Shown here piece by piece: positions 1-11,330 of a DNA stretch of 64,000 bases. Position 1 is the stretch's first letter; each line of letters opens with the position of its first letter. The translations under genes were made by a program, and so were the position numbers. The notes under the pieces are model-generated. The model had not been told where the DNA came from. It ran no database searches and was given only the letters and a program-made list of their open reading frames with translations. Origin of the DNA: Heterocephalus glaber (lineage: Eukaryota; Chordata; Mammalia; Rodentia; Bathyergidae); the NCBI RefSeq assembly GCF_000247695.1, contig NW_004624734.1:34114963-34178962 (forward strand), read 5' to 3'.

Positions 1-315
1 GATAGGCATATGGTCTCTTTCCAAGATTTAGCTATTTTAAATTGTGCTACTATAAACATGGGTATGCTATATCAGTGGAGTATGATGGTCTTAACTCTTT
101 TGGGAAGATATCTATAAGGGGAATAGTTGGGTCAAATGGAACCTCTAGTTTTAGTTTTTTGAGGAATCTCCATACTTATTTCCACAGTGGCTGTACCAGT
201 GGAGTTTCTTTTTCTCCACAGCCTTGCCAGTATTTGTTATTTGTTGATTTCTTGATGCTAGCCATACTTTCTGGAGTGAGATGGAATCTCAATGTTTTAA
301 TTTGCATTTCTTAAA
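1..315 (-). mobile_element. L1 fragment, end of ORF2 (cut by window edge)
   Basis: The plus strand carries the antisense of the L1 ORF2 C-terminal region, including the phrase that in sense reads 'cccatgtttatagtagcaca' and the region equivalent to the 'agaatggctatcatcaaga' motif. Similar segments recur at 38.1, 49.9 and 54.1 kb. The copy runs off the window's left edge and is full of stops. Confidence 0.8.
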
Positions 316-1285
316 TGACCAGTATTATCTACTTCATTATTGTAATCTGGTCCTATTTATAAGACATCATCTACCAATATATTCAGGATGTTACATAATT
401 ATTATAAATGGAATAATAAATAAATGCATATTATTAATATAAGTGAAAATATAAAAAGGGAAAATTTAGAGGGCTCAAAGAATGTTCTACATACAAGAGC
501 TAAAAGACAATGAAATTTGCCTAAAGAAATTAGTATTATAAATAAACAGATGTTTTGTTATCTAAAGGCTACTGATTGTTTACTCATCTAAAGACTAATG
601 TTCTGCTGTTCATTCTGCTCAAAATTGGCTGATTGAATACAAGTGGCTTTTAGCATTTTCAGCTCTGTATATTAAAGTCTGATAATTTTTTTATCATATC
701 AGGGTATCTTTCTCAGTTGTATAAAGTTTTCTACAGAAGGTATAAGATTTTAAGTCAAGTAGGTAATTTATGAATTAATTATGAAGTCAAGTAGGCAATT
801 TAGCAGAAACCAAAAGCTGATCATGGGCTTTAGGGGAAATATCTTTATTAATATGTGATGAAGTAATAAATTGAAAAATGCAGTATAGATAGCAAAAAAC
901 ACTCTAAAATCACAAATTTTTAAAAAAGTTGTGAAGAGGAAATGGAGTTTATCTTTATACTCTTAATTAGAGAAGAGGAATTCACAAGCTATACTCTGTA
1001 TAACTGTTCTGCATTTGAAGGCTTAATAACTCTGTGGGTTCCCTTCTTGTGTATGGATGACTGTGTTGTGCGAGAGGGTGGTATGTGAAGAGAGTAAAGA
1101 AAAATATAAAAAGAAAGAATAAAAATATAAAGATAGAACATCTCAGGGGAACAACTTTTCCCTTCATGCAGGATAGTGTGAAATCATTCCCAGAAAAAAA
1201 GCAGCTCTTTTTTTTCTGAAGTTTTAAAGTGATATTTCAGACTCTATTATAACCATTTCTATGTCAATGTTATCTTGATGCACTA
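316..1285. other. GPHN intron, no recognised feature
   Basis: A+T-rich unique-looking sequence. An imperfect tandem duplication (gtcaagtaggtaatttatga then gtcaagtaggcaatttagca) lies at about 753-803. No exon, RNA gene or repeat family could be supported. Confidence 0.6.
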
Positions 1286-1612
1286 GCCAGTAATACCAGA
1301 GCTAGGCAACCTTCTCATGTAAAAGATTGGAGAGTAGACCTTGCAGGCCATACAATATCTTCTTCATCTATTCAACTGTCTGTTGTAGCCCAAAAGCAAC
1401 TGTAGATTACACACAAATGAATGAATGTGTCTATGTTTAAATAATACTTCATTTTTGGACACTAAAAAGTTTGAATGTCTTAGAATGCTTTAAGTGCCAT
1501 AAAGTGTTCTTTTGACTTTTTTTCCTCTACCAGTTAAAATTGCAAAGGTCATTCTTAGCTTGTGGTCTTACAAAAAGTGGAATTTGGCTCATAGGATGAT
1601 TCACCAACCTAT
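1286..1612 (+). mobile_element. hAT-Charlie-type non-autonomous DNA transposon (MER3/MER33-like)
   Basis: The sequence follows the well-known mammalian element that starts near 'gagctaggcaacctt', continues through 'ttgcaggccatacaat' and 'attcaactgtctgttgtagc', and ends near 'ttggctcat'. The two ends are complementary (aggcaac..ctt against the end near 'caccaacctatg'). Old and diverged, with no coding capacity. The family name is from memory; class assignment is firmer than family. Confidence 0.65.
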
Positions 1613-2307
1613 GAGTTACAGAACTCACTCAATGAATATAAATGTGCAAAAGGCCCCAGAGATAAGTACTTACTAATCAAAAATATATGAAAGTAATTCA
1701 GAACTAAAGCTAAAATACTGAAAATGCTCATTTTAAACAAATCTAAAAATCCAGCCCTCTAATTCATCAGTTTTATTCCATACTAGCTCTACTTTGATAT
1801 TCAGGAAAGCTGTTAAATGCTTGAAAATCACTATCCAAAAGGGTATTGTTTTCTGACTTGATTCTGATACTTTTAAAATATTTATAAAAAATAGTCTCAT
1901 GTTAGGTGATAACCTTGTCCTTTAATTATTTCTCACTTCAAATATAATTCCTTTATTTGTGTTAGCATAACAAGTACTTATTGATAATTATTATATGTCT
2001 TTCATCTTGGTTTCACTCACATGCCAGTAATCTGTTTTCATAAGTTATTTTCCTTTTTCTTTAATATGCCAAAGCCATTAAAAATTAACATATCTGGTTA
2101 GCTAGATAAAAATCTGTATTTTATGGCCACTTATTCATTTTTTGATTAATTTAATATTTAGGCTCTTCTTGGCCCCACTGCTCTTTAATCAAGTAACTTC
2201 TTTGCACATTTATCTTAATTTACATTAGCTAAACAAATAATTAGTTTGCATTATCTTATCCTATGTTTTTCTGTTCTTAACACTATTTACACTGGTCTTC
2301 GATCCTT

Positions 2308-2420
2308 TTTTTTTCAGATACTGTCTTACTATGTAGTCTAGGCTGGCCTTTAGCTCATGACCCTGGTGCTTCAGTCTTTCAAGTGTTGGGATTTTAGGCA
2401 ACTATCAGCACACCCGAGTT
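2308..2420 (-). repeat. B1 SINE
   Basis: A poly-T start followed by the antisense B1 body (..gtcttactatgtagtctaggctggcc.. and ..cttcagtctttcaagtgttgggatt..), about 110 bp. Diverged. Confidence 0.8.
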
Positions 2421-3194
2421 TGTCTTCAATTCTGTGCATTACTTTTAATATTGTCCCTATTTTGTGCATACATTTGACAAGATAGAAAGTTAATTTCTTC
2501 TATATGGCTTTATTATTTGGTAATTATTCTCAACATATCAATCTTAGAATTTGCAGTAACTTTTCAGTTATTAAATCAGGCAAATTCTGCTTAGGTATTA
2601 TTAAAATAATTATATTCTTATTAAAGTTACTGAAAACCATTTAGGGTTCAGAGTGCTCCTGCTTTTGTACAATGTAAAGAAAAAAATGATGCATTCATAA
2701 TTAAAAAAAATATACATCCTGCTTTTTGCTATAGAAGAGTCAATGTAGGGTGAATAACGTTGCCATATGAGAAATAAATAAAATCCAAAATTATTCTGAA
2801 AATTGCAGGGCTCATTCATCAAAAGAATGCAGAGTTCTTCCCTTTCTAAAAAATAATATTGTGTATACATCATATCAATTGAAGCATCTATGATTTAATT
2901 AAATCCTTATCCTAAAGCTCTGAGTGATGTCACTTTCTCCAAATATTATATAAAATATTTATTTCATACCATGGTTCTAAATCTTTCACTTACTAAAATA
3001 TTCAGCAGTGTTTCAATGAATTAAAAGGTACCCACATCATTGCTCTTGTGTGAGCAACTACTCACACAAAACAGAAAAGTAGATAAATTTCACAAAACAG
3101 AATGGTGACTGTTAGCCAATTTACTTCATTTCAGAAAGAAAATCGATTTAATTTAGCCTGTAGTTCTGAGGATAACTTTTTCTTTTAAGCAACA

Positions 3195-3330
3195 TTTTAA
3201 TTTTTATTTATTTTTTGAGATTGGGTCTTGCCATATTTCCTATGCTGGAAGTGAACACCTGGGCTTAAACAGTTCTGCCTCAGCCTCCCACATAGCTGGA
3301 TTGCATGTGTGTACCTCCATGCTGGATTTC
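3195..3330 (-). repeat. B1 / FLAM-like SINE, old
   Basis: Antisense 7SL-derived body: 'tttttgagattgggtcttgcc', 'cctgggcttaaac', 'cctcagcctcccacatagctgga'. Very diverged, nearer to an ancestral 7SL monomer than to young B1. Confidence 0.7.
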
Positions 3331-5049
3331 AACAATTTCTAGTATACAAGGTATATTTTAAATATACTTGGGTAGTAGAAATTAAAGGGGCAATACAAAA
3401 ACTGAACACTCAGGTAATCATTTGATTTGCATATTTTCTCATCTGAACTCTCTAGAAAAGACACCATTTGCCTTTTGTACTTTTTTGTTAGTTTTCTATC
3501 TGGTAGCTAATAGGTTCTTAGAATGATACAACCCATATTTAATCTTTTTAGAAAAAAGAAAATCAAAACAAAGTATTTCAGAGTGAAATGATGTCAAGTT
3601 TAGTCATTATATAGCTGTACAGGTATTGAAAAATAGAAATTAAAGAGTGGCATGAGATGATCCAATTTTACGGCACGTGACTTCTTAAATGGAAAATATC
3701 ACTTTTCATGAATGGGTAGGGAAGAGTATAACCCTAAAACATATATATGAATAATTTTGTGAGTTTCAGGATAACATTCATACTATTTTTTAAAATTAAA
3801 GACAGTGTAATAGATTCTAGGGACTGATTATGCATGATCTTTCCAAATTTGTTAAGTATATACATAGAAAAGAAACACTGGTTCAAAGAAAGCAGTAGAG
3901 AAATGAGGTACTTGTATTAATTTACTTCTGTGTTTAGGTATCAGGATTCAATAACTGCTATTAATAAAAACACTTTGAACTTTAGTAATCAGAAATTTAA
4001 TAAGCATATAATTATGCCTATAAATGGAACAAAATTAAAAATAAGCCAAGATATCATAGGATTGCAATCTTTTTTTATTTTAAGTTTTATGACTAAAGTA
4101 TTATAGCAATAGAAATGAAATGAATGGCAATAACCTTGGGAGAAGTACATTAGGAGTTGGACTTTACGGGATTTTTTTTAGATGCTCCAGGAACAGGAGG
4201 CCAAGGTTAAATAACAAATTATTTAGTTAAAGAATTAAATTTTTTTCTGTCATATTTATATGATATACTACTTTGGAGATTTTACTCCTACTTTTTTCTT
4301 GAAAATACAGATTTAGAATCTAAAAGTCTGAATTGTCACAAATAACAATTTATTAGTACTGCCTATAGAATATATGTACAATATTGCATGGATATAAGGT
4401 GTTTTTTTCTTTAATGGTGGTCTTGAGTATATAAGCCTTCAGCTCAAGTATTTGTAAGAAGTTATGTGAAGGTATTCCTGGTAATGATGCTTCCCATTAG
4501 TTTTCTTATTTTAAATAAAATATGACAATTATTTTAAAAGAATCTGAATTAAGTTTATTCTATTAACTCAGAATACACATGTCTACTTGTCTGATTATGA
4601 TGATCTGTGCTACTAATAATTTTTCTTGAAAATTAAAATTGAATCATCAAGTTTCTACTCCTTAGGTTCAGTCTATAATTTATAATCTTGCTAAAACATC
4701 CAACAAAGAACAAAAAATACAGTCAATGAAAAAGCCCTGAACAGAAATCTCACAAAAATTAAACTTTTATTTAAGAAATACTAATTTTGAAAAGAAAGTT
4801 TTTATTTTGCATTGGAGTCAAAATGTTATTAGGTCTACTGCAATATTAGTGTGGCTAAAGGTTTTTTATACTGCCAATTTAATTTTTATTTCATAAATGA
4901 GAGCATGAAGCTGAAGCTAGAAAAGAAAGAGGAGGGAAGAGACAAAAAGTAAAAAAGATGGAGATGAGAGGACAAACCAGTCAGATTTGGAATTATCAGT
5001 CATCAGAAGTTTAAGAAAAAAAAATCACCAAGAAAAATCGTACATTTAC
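3331..5049. other. GPHN intron, no recognised feature
   Basis: Unique A+T-rich intron sequence between a B1 and the candidate exon at 5050. A purine-rich stretch (gaaaagaaagaggagggaag) lies at about 4919-4975. Nothing else recognised. Confidence 0.55.
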
Positions 5050-5115
5050 TCTGAGAGAGTATCCTTTCACATTGCCTTCTAGGTGATCTCTGAGCTCCTC
5101 CAGCTTTCGATGGAG
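5050..5115 (-). CDS. Candidate gephyrin cassette exon (22 codons)
   Basis: On the minus strand an acceptor (..GATGTTTACATGTAG) is followed by 66 bp open in phase 0 and a donor GTAAATGTA. The peptide begins LHRKLEELRDHLEG and ends GYSLR; the first half looks like an amphipathic, charged helix. Phase and a length divisible by three match the other gephyrin linker cassettes, and it is 2.3 kb beyond the candidate at 7393-7449. The sequence is richer in G+C than its surroundings. I do not recognise the peptide from memory, and the donor is not a strong one (AGA before GT). It may be another C4 variant, or a piece of an unrelated processed sequence. Confidence 0.42.
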
Positions 5116-5604
5116 CTACATGTAAACATCAGAAAATGAATTGAAAAGGCAACTTGTTCTCTTTTCAGTTTTCCTTTTAAAAATAAGATCATAGCATTAT
5201 ACATTTTTCACTGTCTTTGGCAAACATTTTAAAACATCAAAAATCATTGTATAATATAAGAATACAAACTTAACAAACCTGTAACTAGGCTATTATATTT
5301 TGTTTAGTTACAATATCTTTTCTCCCCAAAGCAACAAAATACTACAACTATCCTTATAATGCCCTAGAGAATCACTTTAAAAATTTGTTTGGTAGAAATA
5401 TGAAAGTAAAAATAAAGATTATGAAATTTGTTTTTCCAACCACACATTTTGATGTAAGGTTGCATCCATATTGAAATAAGCTGATTTGAACTGTGAAATA
5501 TATCTTTTGTTATTAAACACATGTGTATACACATAATCATATTGTATATACACTTAATAATAAACTCATTTATAATTTGAAGTTCTATAATCCAAAAGCT
5601 AATT

Positions 5605-5737
5605 TTTGTTTTTGTTTTTTTGAGACAGGGTCTTGCAGTGTAGTCCAGGGTTGCCTTGAACTCACAGCAATCCTCTGACCTCAGCCTCCCAACGTGCTGG
5701 AATTATAGGTGTGCGACACCACACGCACAGGTCAAAA
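5605..5737 (-). repeat. B1 SINE
   Basis: Poly-T/G start, then 'tttgagacagggtcttgca', 'ggttgccttgaactcacagc', 'cctcagcctcccaacgtgct' and 'attataggtgtgcgacacca'. A fairly well kept antisense B1, followed by a CA-rich stretch at about 5760-5805. Confidence 0.9.
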
Positions 5738-5809
5738 GCTGATTTTAGAGATAACTGCACACACTAACACACATCCACATATACACACACTTGCACATAC
5801 AAACCAGTT

Positions 5810-7392
5810 TATAGCAGAAGGTTCTGGAGTTACAGATGCCATTTTTTAATTTTAGTTCCCTATCAGTAATTTTCAAAAATGGTGTACTTCACCCTTTCAC
5901 TTCAATCTGTGACATAATTCATAGTTTAAACAATAATGAATTTATTTTTTTCTTAAAGACAAAGGCACAACATGATATCTCACATGTAGTGAGGAATGCT
6001 ACTGATATATGACATTTTCCTGACTGAATAATTTTAAATTGCCTACTTTTTGAAATAGGCATATAACCAACACTTTCCATTCCCTCTGATTGTTCTAAGT
6101 GAAGTAACATTTTAATATAATAGCTACCCACTATGAAGCAGTATTAAAGAACATAGAGAATGGCTTTTCTAGAATAAAAACACAAACATACTAACACACC
6201 TTCACCCACGTGCACTCGTGTGTGCATATAGAAATAAATAAATGACAACAAAAAAAGTAAAACCAAGAAGGCAGAAGAGGCAAGGAGAGGAAAGAGTGTA
6301 GAAATTTGTATCTCATAAATTATTAAATAGAAGTAAACTGGAGGTGTATAAAATTTTGAAATGAAGCAATATTAGGCCTCAAGGTAGTTACTGAATTTAG
6401 GACATCCTAGTGCAATGAATTATCTGGCACTTTAATTTAACAGTTACAATTGCTGTAAGGACAAATGGGATAGAGATACAAAAAAGTTGTTAATTTTGTG
6501 GGATTTTCTGCATATTTTTTGAGTTCAGCAATTTTCTAACTTGCATTTATGGTGGCAGCATAAGTGGTCAATGACTATGTCTGTTTTTCTTACAGATGAT
6601 AATGATAACCATTTCCCTTTCTTTGTGATTAAAATTTAAGAGTAGTGACTGCTCAAGATATACTGACCAAGTAGTATTTAACCACTAGAAAATGGGACCA
6701 TCAAGTCAGAAATCTTTAAATTGTAGCTTAGCAGACTGTATGCACAAATGGGAGAACATTAGAATATCTCTTTCTCTATATACCAATTTTTTAAACTTTA
6801 AAAACTATACCAATTTTTTAAACTTTAAAAGTAAAACAAAGGTGATTAATAGTGCTTAAACACTATTAGCTCTATGTGGGCCCATTATACTAGCATCATA
6901 TAAAATTCCTTTATAGTTCTTAAGATTACATGTATACAATATATGTTATTAACACATAATATTTTTCTGGAATGAACTACAACAGGTAATGACACTAACA
7001 TAACATTAAAAATTTTTTTTTACAAAAAATTAAAAGGGGAAGTAATAATCTGAAAATATATTAGTTCTCTGAGTAAAAGGAACTTAACACACAATCAGTG
7101 ACATCAATCAGAGGAACGGTTTACTCTAGAACCCCAAATTATAGGCACCTATGATGAGGCAGTTGCCCTTTCTCTTGTTTGTGGTGCCATTCAAAGCTAG
7201 TTATTTGGCAGCTTGCCTTCAGCTGGTTGCTCTATGTGTAGCTGAAACAGAAAAATAATATGACCCAACAGCCAATAAAAAAATGGGATGGTGAAAAATG
7301 GAAAAAGCCCCCTTCCTCCCACCACCCTCCAAAAAGGAAGAAGTGTAGGCTATAGACGAAATCTTGCCAAAAAATGTTAGAAACATATTTAC
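5810..7392. other. GPHN intron with a short tandem duplication
   Basis: Mainly unique sequence. At about 6777-6830 a 26-27 bp unit containing 'taccaattttttaaacttta' is present twice in direct tandem. Nothing coding recognised; the ORF-like stretch on the minus strand at 5919-6131 has no gene-like content. Confidence 0.55.
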
Positions 7393-7449
7393 TTTGAGGG
7401 ATCCAACTCTACTAGCAACTCCTTTGCTTTCATCCGGCCGTCTAATTTG
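7393..7449 (-). CDS. GPHN: Probable gephyrin C4-type cassette exon (19 codons)
   Basis: A short exon candidate on the minus strand: polypyrimidine tract and acceptor (CCCATCTTCCCTCATTGTAG), then 57 bp in phase 0, then donor GTAAAT. It reads QIRRPDESKGVASRVGSLK with no stop. It lies 12.7 kb downstream of the residue-288 exon, where gephyrin's alternatively spliced C4 cassettes belong, has the same phase and preserves the frame. It carries two CpGs in CGGCCG, unusual for this A+T-rich intron and suggesting constraint. I believe a peptide like this occurs in published gephyrin isoforms, but that is from memory. It is basic, with possible phosphorylation sites (DES, ASR, GSL). It could be a chance match, but the combination of sites, phase, length and place makes that unlikely. 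Confidence 0.72.
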
Positions 7450-8667
7450 CTACAATGAGGGAAGATGGGTAAAAAAGACAGAATAAAGAAAAAGTGAACT
7501 TAAAAAATTTTCTACACATTAGTATGTAATACATGCAAAAACATCAATTGAACCGTTCAGGTACCTCTTAGGAGTCCGAGTTAACTAACCCAGAGGTTGT
7601 ATGACATGCTCTGCAAATAGGCTGGTCACTACAATTCAGTTTTTATTATGGCACTATTCCTGAGATGAGGAAATTGGCACTTACTTTTAGTTATCTTGGG
7701 GACTCCTGATGAAGCAGTATCTGGAGTAGTGTTACATTTGCATTTGGCTTACAAAAAGAAAGAATTACAAATACACCTATGCAGCTTTTCTCTTTCAGTG
7801 TTTGTGTCTATTCCATTGTAGTATCAGAAAATATCAATGCTACGACTAGAAACATGAGTGTTCTTTAAGAGGAAAGATTAGTCCTGACAAGCATCATTCT
7901 TGATAGGTGGCAGTGAAGCTCCTCTGCTTGGTGTCAAAGCACTGAGGTTGTTCAACTGTCACTGAAATTCCCAATTAAACAACTGTGCTGCCCAACCAGA
8001 AAATTTTAATGCCAGACCAGTGACAGATGTTTCACTCCTTCAAAGTTTTCTACTGTTTCAAATAAATTTTCCTTCCTGGTAAGGTAGGCAAAAAGTAAAA
8101 TTTTAAATCACTTGCCTGATATCACCAAATGAGTAAAGGAAGATTCCCAATACAAAGTCTCTTGTGAGATGAGGTGCTTTTTTTTTTTTTTTTAAATGGT
8201 GCTCTAATAATAACCAATGCTTTTTAAAGACAGAGAATTCCTATACTTATAGAATGAACTTCTCAGTTCAGGCTAGCATAGGTCAAGTTAGCTGTGATAA
8301 TCCTCTTTTGGGAGTTAGTAGAAGTATTAGTGTGATGCCAAATTCCTAGGGTCAGTTATTCTCAGCATTTATTACTGAGGATGTGGCCTATAAAACAGTA
8401 AAATGACTCTACCATTTATATTTCTCTTTTTAAAAAAGAGATTCCAGAAATACCATGCAATCAAGAAGCTGCCTGGATCATAATCTAGTATGTGGTACTG
8501 ATTCCCTTTCATTTAGCAGAATTTTCCATTTTTGTAAAACAATTTCTACTGTTAACAAGGTAGCTGCATGAAGATGGGCTCCTATATCACTGGGTACAAA
8601 CACTCACATTTTAGTTATAAGATGTTTGGTGAAAATATTTTAGAAAAGACTATAATTTTGTTTGATA

Positions 8668-8785
8668 TAGGATGAGGAAATTGAGGTCTAGAGAGGCTCA
8701 TTGGCTTTTTGAACATATCAGTTAAAAAATAGTAAAGATAGGATTAAATTCTCCCTCAGTTCTTTTCATTAAACTTAGGCTCTTA
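8668..8785 (-). repeat. MIR SINE fragment
   Basis: Contains the antisense MIR core 'gatgaggaaattgaggtctagagaggct' and the downstream 'ataggattaaattc', ending in 'ggctctta'. Ancient and diverged; the next repeat is inserted at its end. Confidence 0.7.
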
Positions 8786-8787
8786 CA

Positions 8788-8968
8788 GCCTGGCACGGTG
8801 GTGCATGCCTGTAATCCCAGCTCTCTGGGAGGCTGAGGCAGGAGGATCTCAAGTTCAGGCCCAGTGTGAACAATTTAGTGAGACCCTGTCTCACAGTAAA
8901 AAAAAACAAAATTAAAATGGGTTGGGGATGTAGCTCAGTGTGGAGGCCTTGGGTTCAATCCCCAGTAA
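8788..8968 (+). repeat. B1-dID composite SINE
   Basis: A B1 unit (ggcacggtggtgcatgcctg..aggctgaggcaggaggatct..gagaccctgtctcacagt) runs through an A-rich linker into a tRNA-derived ID unit (gggttggggatgtagctcag..gggttcaatccccagtaaaa). This order is diagnostic of the B1-dID family of squirrel/dormouse/beaver-type rodents. Confidence 0.93.
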
Positions 8969-9023
8969 AACACACACACACACAAAAACACACTCACACC
9001 CACCCACCCACACACACACACTT
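8969..9023 (+). repeat. (CA)n simple repeat
   Basis: Interrupted CA/CCCA microsatellite grown from the tail of the B1-dID element. Confidence 0.95.
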
Positions 9024-9367
9024 TAGACTTTTACCTATGGAATGACTAATATAGATCATCTACTATTCTTCCATTGATAATATTTTATAATGATTAGATT
9101 AAGTTCATATTAATGAACTGACATTTCTGTTTGTTTGCCCTAAGGACTAGACAGTGTTATTTTAGAGCCATCTAACTTACTTTCAAATTCATCCTGACAG
9201 ATTTATATTTTTAAAACTTATGGCTATCAATGATACGAAACAAATTTTTGCTTATACATTTTTTACTTCCAACCAGTATCACTCAGTATACATTGGTGTA
9301 GCTGTATTTTTCTGAAAGCTATAATTTGAAGATTAAAAAAATATTTTGCTTAAGAGTTCAACATTTA

Positions 9368-9450
9368 GGGCTGGTGATATAGCTCAGTGGTGGAGTGGTT
9401 GCTTAGTATGTCGGAGGCTCTGGATTAGATGCCCAGCACCACCAAAATGG
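9368..9450 (+). repeat. ID-like tRNA-derived SINE
   Basis: 'gggctggtgatatagctcag' (A box) to 'gattagatgcccagcaccacc'. The older ID subtype with the GTGGTGGAG central part. A short open frame overlapping it at 9346-9594 is not a gene. Confidence 0.88.
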
Positions 9451-9454
9451 GGGG

Positions 9455-10650
9455 AGCAGGAGGGAAGAAGGAAGAAAGGGGAAATATTCGTGGGATCTGA
9501 TGAATGTTTTACTTTATTATGTTATTCAGCCCTTTCAATAAAACTAGTGCCTCACTGTAAAACAATAGTTTCTTTACTGATTAAGACAAAATAAAAAAGT
9601 GAAAAAAGAACTGGAAAGTCTAACAGTGATAGTTATGTAAATGTGTCAAGGAAAAATAATTACATCAGTATTTCTAGAGGAAAGACAATATGATTATAAA
9701 ACTAAACAAATGAAAGGATAAAAATGATTAAGGACAGTTTCAAAGAGCAATGAAAATATGAGAAGCCAAAAATTCGAATCTTAGTAGCAAGTTGCAGATT
9801 CTTCACTCTCTCCCCATCCCATGTATTTTTATCACTAAGAGATTCTTTTTGTAAAAGTCTTTGATTTCTCATGGTTTACTAACATTTGCAATAATTCACT
9901 TATATTTTATTATAAATTTATAATTTTAATCCTTCAGTTTTATAATAGCTTTGATCCAAGATAAATGAGACATTTAAACAAGTTATTTCTTACCTTCTAG
10001 CCAGAAATAATTCATTTTATTTTTCCCTAACTTTTATCTGTCTGAAAAGATATTATACAGTCCATCTGTTATGGAATAAAGGAGTTGTTAGGTACCTTAA
10101 AACAGATAACTATTAGTACATCATATATTCTTAAGAAGTTTTCATTGGTTATTTGTGTATGAGACAGAAAAAAGTTTGCCTATATTTGAACTTCCATTGA
10201 AATGATATAATTTTCTCTCCACTAGAATTAAGAATAGAATGGTTTAGTATGGATATAAAAAAGCTTTGGTATAAATATAGAAACAAAAACCTCCAGTTGG
10301 CTTCATAAAGATTTGCTACAAATCTTAAAAGTAGGCAAAATAGGCATCCTTGTCAGTACCTGGTATATCTAAAAAACAAATCTAAACAAACAAAAATATG
10401 CTTTCCTCTTTAAAAACAATGTATATTATAAAATAAACTGTGATTCTATCCCTATGCAGTTTTGCTTACTACATTTTAAAACTATTTTACTTTGAGTATG
10501 TTATTTTGAATACTTCCTCATAACATTACATATTGGTAAACATTATTTGAAAGATTATAGAATAATTTATACATATGCATATCACAAGTTATTTAACCAT
10601 TTAACCACACACATTAAGAGGATTTTTAATTTTTCAAAATTATAGCCTTT
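9455..10650. other. GPHN intron, no recognised feature
   Basis: A+T-rich sequence without recognisable repeats, exons or RNA genes. Confidence 0.55.
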
Positions 10651-10651
10651 A

Positions 10652-10740
10652 GGGCCGGGGATTTAGCTCAGTGGTTCCACACCTGATTTGCAAGCACAAG
10701 GTCCCGAGTTCGATCCCCGGTACCAAAATAAAAAAAAGAG
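10652..10740 (+). repeat. Young tRNA-derived SINE (GATTTAGCTCAG type)
   Basis: Near-consensus copy: 'gggccggggatttagctcag', then 'gcaagcacaaggtcccgagt', 'tcgatccccggtacc' and an A-rich tail. A box (tagctcagtggtt) and B box (gagttcgatcccc) are both readable. Confidence 0.92.
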
Positions 10741-11212
10741 AGAAAATGACAGTCTTTGATGGGTCTCTGAAAATTTCCTTTAGTTCAGATTTCTAGAAAA
10801 AAGATTAGCAGTTAAAATACAAATGTTAAGGTTCTCTCCTTTTCTCTCTCTGGGGATGCAATATAAAAACATACATTTCATGCAAATGTACTGTACTGTA
10901 TCTCCTTTGCTTCAAAGGTTATATAAATTAATTAATATTCTTATTATTGTGGACAGGAATACTCATGCTACTATTCAATACAGAATTCACAATTACAACT
11001 TTAAAATAACTATCAATTTGACTGCAATATTTGTGTTGTTTTTAGGTTTTTAGCCAGGGTACATTTTATTTCACATATATCTTGTTGCATGTATTTCTTT
11101 TATGAAATACCTCTTCCTGTCCTATAATCTTCCCATTGTTTTTCCAAGTTCCAAGATTAGAACTTTTTGAGGTTATGAACTCTGACATATTTGTTGTAAA
11201 TATTTTATTTTC

Positions 11213-11330
11213 ATGTTAGCTCCACAAAAAGCTGCTTGAGGGCAGAGTTAGTAATTCTACCCATGATGTATCACCAACACACAGATATATCTACACTAAA
11301 AAATATTCACTGAACAAATTTCTGAATTTG
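11213..11330 (+). repeat. L2 LINE 3' end
   Basis: 'gttagctccacaaaaagctgc' followed by 'ttgagggcagagtta' and a tail like 'aatattcactgaacaaattt'. This matches the L2 3' end (..gctccatgagggcaggga.. to ..aataaatatttgttgaatga). Confidence 0.65.

Noticed and set aside
7880..8030. An exon-like stretch on the minus strand reading LNNLSALTPSRGASLPPIKND
   Set aside because: There is an AG before it but no GT donor at a sensible place, and a stop follows soon after.
9346..9594. Plus-strand open frame of 82 codons
   Set aside because: Its only distinctive part is ID SINE sequence.
10652..10727. Possible tRNA genes at the many TAGCTCAGTGGTT..GTTCGATCCC sites
   Set aside because: Repeated copies with A-tails, target-site duplications and no tRNA fold beyond the promoter boxes: these are tRNA-derived SINEs.
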